Below, one piece after another: positions 60,058-64,000 of a DNA stretch of 64,000 nt (position 1 is the first letter of the stretch; the number at the start of each line of letters is the position of its first letter). The notes under the pieces were generated by a model. It ran no database searches and was not told where the DNA came from. It worked only from the letters and a program-made list of their open reading frames with translations. This DNA is from Flemingiibacterium sp045649205. GTDB taxonomy: Bacteria; Bacillota; Clostridia; Oscillospirales; CAG-272. The stretch lies in NCBI GenBank assembly GCA_045649205.1, contig JAZRPJ010000187.1:33052-97051 (forward strand), written 5' to 3'. The position numbers were made by a program, and so were the translations under genes.

Positions 60058-61497
60058 ATGGCAAACGATAAAAAGTTAGTTGAGCAGATCACCTCCATGG
60101 ACGAAGATTTCGCCAAGTGGTATACGGACATCTGCACAAAAGCTGATCTTATTGACTATTCAAGCGTAAAGGGATGCATGATAATCCGTCCCTACGGCTA
60201 CGCTATCTGGGAAAATATTCAGAAGATTCTCGACACCCGATTCAAAGAGCTTGGACACGAGAATGTATATATGCCTATGTTCATCCCCGAAGGACTCCTC
60301 AACAAGGAAAAGGACCACGTTGCGGGCTTCGCTCCCGAGGTTGCATGGGTAACCCACGGTGGAAGCGAAAAGCTCACCGAGCGTATGTGCGTACGCCCCA
60401 CCTCCGAGGTGCTTTTCTGTGAGCATTATGCAAATATTATCCGCTCATACCGCGATCTTCCGAAGCTCTACAATCAGTGGTGCTCTGTTGTAAGATGGGA
60501 AAAGACCACAAGACCCTTCCTCCGCTCCCGTGAATTTCTCTGGCAGGAAGGCCACACCATGCACGCAACCTACGATGAGGCAGTTGCCGAAACCGTGCAG
60601 ATGCTCAACGTCTATGCGGACTTCCACGAAAATGACCTTGCGATCCCCGTAATCAAGGGTGCAAAAACGCCCAGCGACAAGTTCGCAGGCGCGGAAGATA
60701 CCTACTGTATCGAAGCATTAATGCACGACGGCAAGGCTCTCCAGGCGGCAACCTCTCACTTCTTCGGTGACGGTTTCGCAAAGGCTTTCGATATTACTTA
60801 TACCGATAAGGAAAACAAGTTGGTTCATCCTTTCCAGACCTCATGGGGATGCACCACCCGTATGATTGGCGGTATCATCATGACCCACGGCGACGATAAC
60901 GGTCTTGTCCTTCCCCCTGCAGTTGCACCTATCCAGGTCGTTGTAATCCCCGTTGCAGCACATAAAGAAGGCGTTATTGACGCTGCGAAGTCCATTGCCG
61001 ACAGACTTAAAGGCGACGTTCGCGTGAAGCTTGATGACAGCGACAACTCCCCCGGATGGAAATACGCCGAATACGAAATGAAGGGTGTACCGGTACGTAT
61101 TGAGATCGGTCCTCGCGATATGGAAGCAAATCAGTGCGTGATCGTAACCCGTCACAACCGTGAGAAGACGATTGTCAGCCTTGACAATCTTGAAGCGGCA
61201 GTTAAAGAAAAGCTGCAGGAAGTTCGCGACGGTCTTTACGCCAAGGCTCTCGCCAACCGTGAAAAACGCACCTACTCCTGCACAACCATGGACGAAATCA
61301 AGTCCATGATCGAAGCGAACGGCGACGGATTCGTACGCGCAATGTGGTGCGGCGATCCCGAGTGCGAGGACAAGGTTAAGGAAGTCACCGGCGTTGGCTC
61401 ACGCTGCATTCCCCTCGAACAGGAGCAGATCGGCGACAAGTGTATCTGCTGCGGCAAGCCTGCAAAGCATCTCGTATACTGGGGCAGAGCGTATTAA
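60058..61497 (+). CDS. proS: Prolyl-tRNA synthetase, archaeal/eukaryal-like type
   Basis: 479 residues of class II synthetase with 'RPTSEVLFCEHYANI', motif 2 'WEKTTRPFLRSREFLWQEGHTMHA' and a C-terminal anticodon-binding and zinc-like Cys domain (CGDPECEDKVK, CICCGKPAKH). It lacks the editing insertion of the long bacterial form, so it is the short type 3 enzyme found in some Firmicutes. AGGA is eight bases before the ATG at 60058. Confidence 0.93.
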   Translation: MANDKKLVEQITSMDEDFAKWYTDICTKADLIDYSSVKGCMIIRPYGYAIWENIQKILDTRFKELGHENVYMPMFIPEGLLNKEKDHVAGFAPEVAWVTHGGSEKLTERMCVRPTSEVLFCEHYANIIRSYRDLPKLYNQWCSVVRWEKTTRPFLRSREFLWQEGHTMHATYDEAVAETVQMLNVYADFHENDLAIPVIKGAKTPSDKFAGAEDTYCIEALMHDGKALQAATSHFFGDGFAKAFDITYTDKENKLVHPFQTSWGCTTRMIGGIIMTHGDDNGLVLPPAVAPIQVVVIPVAAHKEGVIDAAKSIADRLKGDVRVKLDDSDNSPGWKYAEYEMKGVPVRIEIGPRDMEANQCVIVTRHNREKTIVSLDNLEAAVKEKLQEVRDGLYAKALANREKRTYSCTTMDEIKSMIEANGDGFVRAMWCGDPECEDKVKEVTGVGSRCIPLEQEQIGDKCICCGKPAKHLVYWGRAY

Positions 61498-61509
61498 TTG
61501 TAATAATTT

Positions 61510-61545
61510 TAAGGGCGGACCGTCAAAGGTTCGCCCTTGTTTCAT
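61510..61545 (+). terminator. Terminator of proS
   Basis: A stem AAGGGCGGACC/GGTTCGCCCTT (61511-61521 with 61528-61538) with one G-U pair, followed by a T-rich tail. Confidence 0.7.
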
Positions 61546-61546
61546 A

Positions 61547-62359
61547 TTAAGCGTAAAAATCGTGACCGCCCACCGTCAGTAAATAGGGACGGTTCTGCGG
61601 AATCCACAAACTGGTGGACAGTGTAGGATTGAGGAAATACAAAGCCGCACGGGAAATATAGTAAGAGTCAAGACAGATTTTGGCGGCGATGATGCTGTCC
61701 TCTGTCGGAGCATTATAAATCGTCCCGTTCACTGTGGGGGTAAACTGCACACCGTGTTTGGTGTCAAAAATCACCCCACGGATGGTTGACGGAAACTGTT
61801 CGGCGTTTACTCGGTTCATGACCACGTTCCCGACAAGAATTTTACCAAGCATCGGCTCTGCTCCGGCTTCGGCACTGATAATTCTCGCAAGCCAGTAAAG
61901 GTCATCGGAATTATAAAATTCATCCCCGGAGAGCAGGCTTCCGCCACCCGTATACAGGTCAACCGAGCTTGTTTCGGCTCTCCAGTGTATTTCGTCATCA
62001 TATGCACGGACAATGGCGCGAATGGGTATGTATAATTCCCCGTCGATATTAAGATTTTCCGCTGATCCGAAATAGCGCCCCGAGGATTCCGTATAATGCT
62101 GCCCTGCGCCGGCACTTACGTCGGAATCGGAACTCACAGCGCGCATCCTGCGCATATCTCCGCTGATTTCGGCTGTCCCCTCTGACAGGACACTGTTCGC
62201 ACTGCTAAAGGTAACGTATGTAGTACCGTTTACAAGAATACCGTGCATTTCAGTCGGACTGCCGTTAAGGCGTATTGGAATTTCCTCATATGCGGCAGCT
62301 CCAAGGCTGCCGATAACGGTCATGATCATCGCTGTAAGTATTGAAATTATCTTTTTCAT
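61547..62359 (-). CDS. SleB-type cell wall hydrolase (Hydrolase_2) with stalk domain
   Basis: 270 residues: signal peptide (about 1-23, ending AAAY), a copper-amine-oxidase-like N-terminal beta domain ('VNGTTYVTFSSANSV', 'ELYIPIRAIVRAYDDEIHW') and a C-terminal SleB/CwlJ catalytic domain with 'ARIISAEAGAEPMLGKILVGNVVMNRV' and 'GVQFTPTVNG'. The catalytic Glu is in 'SAEAG'. It has no SPOR or PG-binding domain like canonical SleB, so whether it partners YpeB is uncertain. TTTACCTCC precedes the ATG on the minus strand. Confidence 0.87.
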   Translation of the reverse strand: MKKIISILTAMIMTVIGSLGAAAYEEIPIRLNGSPTEMHGILVNGTTYVTFSSANSVLSEGTAEISGDMRRMRAVSSDSDVSAGAGQHYTESSGRYFGSAENLNIDGELYIPIRAIVRAYDDEIHWRAETSSVDLYTGGGSLLSGDEFYNSDDLYWLARIISAEAGAEPMLGKILVGNVVMNRVNAEQFPSTIRGVIFDTKHGVQFTPTVNGTIYNAPTEDSIIAAKICLDSYYISRAALYFLNPTLSTSLWIPQNRPYLLTVGGHDFYA

Positions 62360-62382
62360 TTTTTACCTCCTTTAGTCAAATA

Positions 62383-62421
62383 AAACAAAAAAACGGAGCA
62401 CAGTAGTAAAAACTGTACTCC
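62383..62421 (-). terminator. Terminator of the HAD phosphatase gene
   Basis: A 10-bp stem with one mismatch (62395-62404 with 62412-62421) is followed on the minus strand by GTTTTTTTGTTTTATTT. Confidence 0.75.
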
Positions 62422-62479
62422 ATTATTTTACCATATGTCAGCACTATTTTCAACGCACAATATTTGGAAACGTACGTTT

Positions 62480-63286
62480 TCATTCGCCGACGGTCACCTC
62501 GTCCTTTGGCAGATCTCCGACACCGTTCAGAATATACATGGGACGGTAGGGGAAGTCCTGCATTGACTGGAGTGATGTAACACCCGACAAAACAAGGACT
62601 GTGTCAAGCTCACTTTCGATACCGGCGATGATATCCGTATCCATGCGGTCACCGATGATCGCCGCCTCATCGTGATGGCAGCCGAGCTTCTTGATAGCGT
62701 GGCGCATGATAAGGGGATTAGGCTTTCCGATATAGTAGGCCTTGCGGTTGGTCGCAAGCTCAATAGGTGAAATAAGCGCCGAGCAGGCAGGAACGATTCC
62801 CCGCTCTCCTGGAGCCGTAACGTCGGAGTTTGTACCGATGAGCTTTGCTCCCTTAAGCACCAACTCAACAGCTCTTTCTATTTTTTCGTATGACAGCGCG
62901 CGGGTTTCGCCGAATACTACATAATCAGGGTTGTAGTCGTTCATCGAAAGCCCTGCATCATAGAGTGCATTGACAAGTCCCGGCTCACCGATAACATAGG
63001 CACTGCCGCCCGGGCACTGGGATGCAAGAAAGGATGCAGTAGCAAGAGCGGAAGTATAGAAATGATCTTCACTTACATCAAGTCCCATTCTGCCGAGCTT
63101 CTGTGCAAGTTCACGGGGTGCACGTTCACTGGAATTGGTAAGAAAAAGGAAGTCCTTCCCGTTGTCAGCAAGCCATTTTGTAAACTCGGCAACGCCGGGG
63201 AGTAGACGGTTTCCGTGATATATAACACCGTCCATATCGCATATAAATGCTTTTTTTTCGTGGATTTTCTCAAGATTGGTTATCAT
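62480..63286 (-). CDS. HAD-IIA family hydrolase (NagD/phosphoglycolate phosphatase-like)
   Basis: 268 residues: catalytic 'CDMDGVIYHGNRLLPG' (DxDG), 'TNSSERAPRELAQKL', 'YIGKPNPLIMRHAIKKLG' and 'IIGDRMDTDIIAG', with the C2 cap inserted between. Family members dephosphorylate sugar phosphates, p-nitrophenyl phosphate or phosphoglycolate. The longer frame to 63454 runs through AT-rich leader; the ATG at 63286 has AGGA about 12 bases upstream. Confidence 0.88.
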   Translation of the reverse strand: MITNLEKIHEKKAFICDMDGVIYHGNRLLPGVAEFTKWLADNGKDFLFLTNSSERAPRELAQKLGRMGLDVSEDHFYTSALATASFLASQCPGGSAYVIGEPGLVNALYDAGLSMNDYNPDYVVFGETRALSYEKIERAVELVLKGAKLIGTNSDVTAPGERGIVPACSALISPIELATNRKAYYIGKPNPLIMRHAIKKLGCHHDEAAIIGDRMDTDIIAGIESELDTVLVLSGVTSLQSMQDFPYRPMYILNGVGDLPKDEVTVGE

Positions 63287-63447
63287 TCTTATGAATAGTC
63301 CTTTCAATGTATTTATAAGACTGTTTATGTTATTATACCATGTTTTTTCACATTTGTCTATATATTCTTCGAGAAATTTTAGTAAAATTTGAAAAAACTG
63401 TTGTCGAATAATGTAAAACAAAAAAAACGTTATTTTTCCAAAAACTA

Positions 63448-63476
63448 TTGACAAACTGCTTTTCTTGTGTTATAAT
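63448..63476 (+). promoter_or_regulatory. Consensus promoter of the tRNA-Leu/tRNA-fMet unit
   Basis: TTGACA (63448-63453), 17 bases, TATAAT (63471-63476). Both hexamers are perfect. The start of the tRNA-Leu is about 65 bases downstream. The region 63287-63447 is AT-rich without genes. Confidence 0.85.
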
Positions 63477-63543
63477 ATATAGGCAGTCTTGACGAGGGAT
63501 TCGTTTTTGACTGTGCCATTACCATCGGAAATGGGTAGAATAT

Positions 63544-63632
63544 GCCGGAGTGGCGGAATTGGCAGACGCCCGGGACTTAAAATCCCGTGGGACTTATATC
63601 CCGTACCGGTTCGAGCCCGGTTTCCGGCACCA
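63544..63632 (+). tRNA. tRNA-Leu(TAA)
   Basis: 89-nt class II tRNA with acceptor GCCGGAG/TTCCGGC, anticodon stem CGGGA/TCCCG around CTTAAAA (anticodon TAA), a long variable arm, T-arm GGTTCGAGCC and encoded CCA. Confidence 0.95.
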
Positions 63633-63653
63633 TCCCTTTCTTGGTCTATATAT

Positions 63654-63729
<76 letters not shown>

Positions 63730-63759
63730 ATTAGTGCGATCAAAAAAGATATCGCACCG

Positions 63760-63788
63760 AAAACCCGAGATTTTCTCGGGTTTTCTTC
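63760..63788 (+). terminator. Terminator of the tRNA unit
   Basis: An 11-bp stem AAAACCCGAGA/TCTCGGGTTTT (63760-63770 with 63774-63784) followed by TCTTCG. Confidence 0.75.
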
Positions 63789-63869
63789 GTTTTTCGCCTG
63801 TTTTTAGCTTTCTCAAAATTCGAAAAACAGTCAAAATAAAAAGATATCATCCCCGAAACACGACTGATC

Positions 63870-63901
63870 GGAGGGAGCCAAACTACCGCCCTCCCCTTTT
63901 T
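63870..63901 (+). terminator. Possible second terminator at the right edge
   Basis: GGAGGG (63870-63875) pairs with CCCTCC (63889-63894) and is followed by CCTTTTT. No gene is visible between 63789 and the window end. Confidence 0.45.
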
Positions 63902-64000
63902 GACACAATTTCCAGAGATTTTCGAGCAAAAAAAGGACGAAAAACGAAGCTATCATTTGTTAAATCTTTATGTCTTGCAAAACAAATTTATAAGAAACTT

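Overview
The window looks like a chromosomal segment of an anaerobic, spore-forming member of the Clostridia (Firmicutes/Bacillota), probably an Oscillospirales-type gut lineage. The evidence is a complete spoIIIA operon (AA to AH), ypeB, ytvI and spoVB-like genes, a clostridial S10-spc-alpha ribosomal operon with a KOW-domain gene between map and infA, zinc-type S14 and L36, ThyX, a type-3 (archaeal-like) prolyl-tRNA synthetase, and a yajC-TIGR04086 pair of the kind that usually borders the clostridial SCIFF locus. The family assignment is an inference from gene content. No rRNA, CRISPR array, prophage or transposase gene is visible.

Layout. 0-9.1 kb: envelope and sporulation genes (DUF624 fragment, SpoVB-like flippase, HU, YpeB, YtvI-type exporter, CPBP protease), then a secreted SLH protein with 41 Glu-Thr dipeptides, translationally overlapped with an HprK-like P-loop protein, and a lipoprotein. 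9.4-9.7 kb: a small minus-strand tRNA unit with a promoter, a degenerate tRNA-Arg copy, an intact tRNA-Arg(CCG) and a terminator. 9.8-26.1 kb: one minus-strand superoperon from rpsJ to rplQ (31 genes, including secY, adk, map, infA and rpoA), read from a near-consensus promoter at 26.04-26.07 kb. Several intergenic spacers are unusually long and fold.

26.2-33.6 kb: a conserved membrane protein, the spoIIIA operon, and yajC - TIGR04086 - a short SCIFF-maturase-like gene that has the N-terminal and C-terminal parts of that radical SAM enzyme but no radical SAM core, with no SCIFF peptide gene beside it. 33.7-45.8 kb: housekeeping and accessory genes (pterin-binding methyltransferase domain protein, second CPBP protease, Methyltransf_32 protein, YdcF, PfkB kinase with metallophosphoesterase, ECF sigma factor with zinc-finger anti-sigma, Dus, PHP phosphoesterase, a nuclease-helicase fusion). 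45.9-49.2 kb: plus-strand WecG/TagA glycosyltransferase, ThyX, SpoU methyltransferase, patatin. 49.2-55.3 kb: minus-strand membrane protein, KDG-kinase-like sugar kinase, mfd, pth. 55.8-61.5 kb: plus-strand run of a proline-rich membrane protein, RsuA-family pseudouridine synthase, Tex, ComEC-like hydrolase, proS. 61.5-63.3 kb: SleB-type cell-wall hydrolase and HAD-IIA phosphatase on the minus strand. 63.4-64 kb: tRNA-Leu(TAA) and initiator tRNA-fMet behind a consensus promoter.

The most notable items are the core-less SCIFF maturase homologue, the promoter-proximal scrambled tRNA-Arg, the SLH/HprK-like gene pair, two copies of a fold-back intergenic repeat, and the structured spacers inside the ribosomal superoperon. 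Start codons were moved from the longest ORF to the ATG/GTG/TTG with the best Shine-Dalgarno spacing where the sequence supported this; each case is noted.
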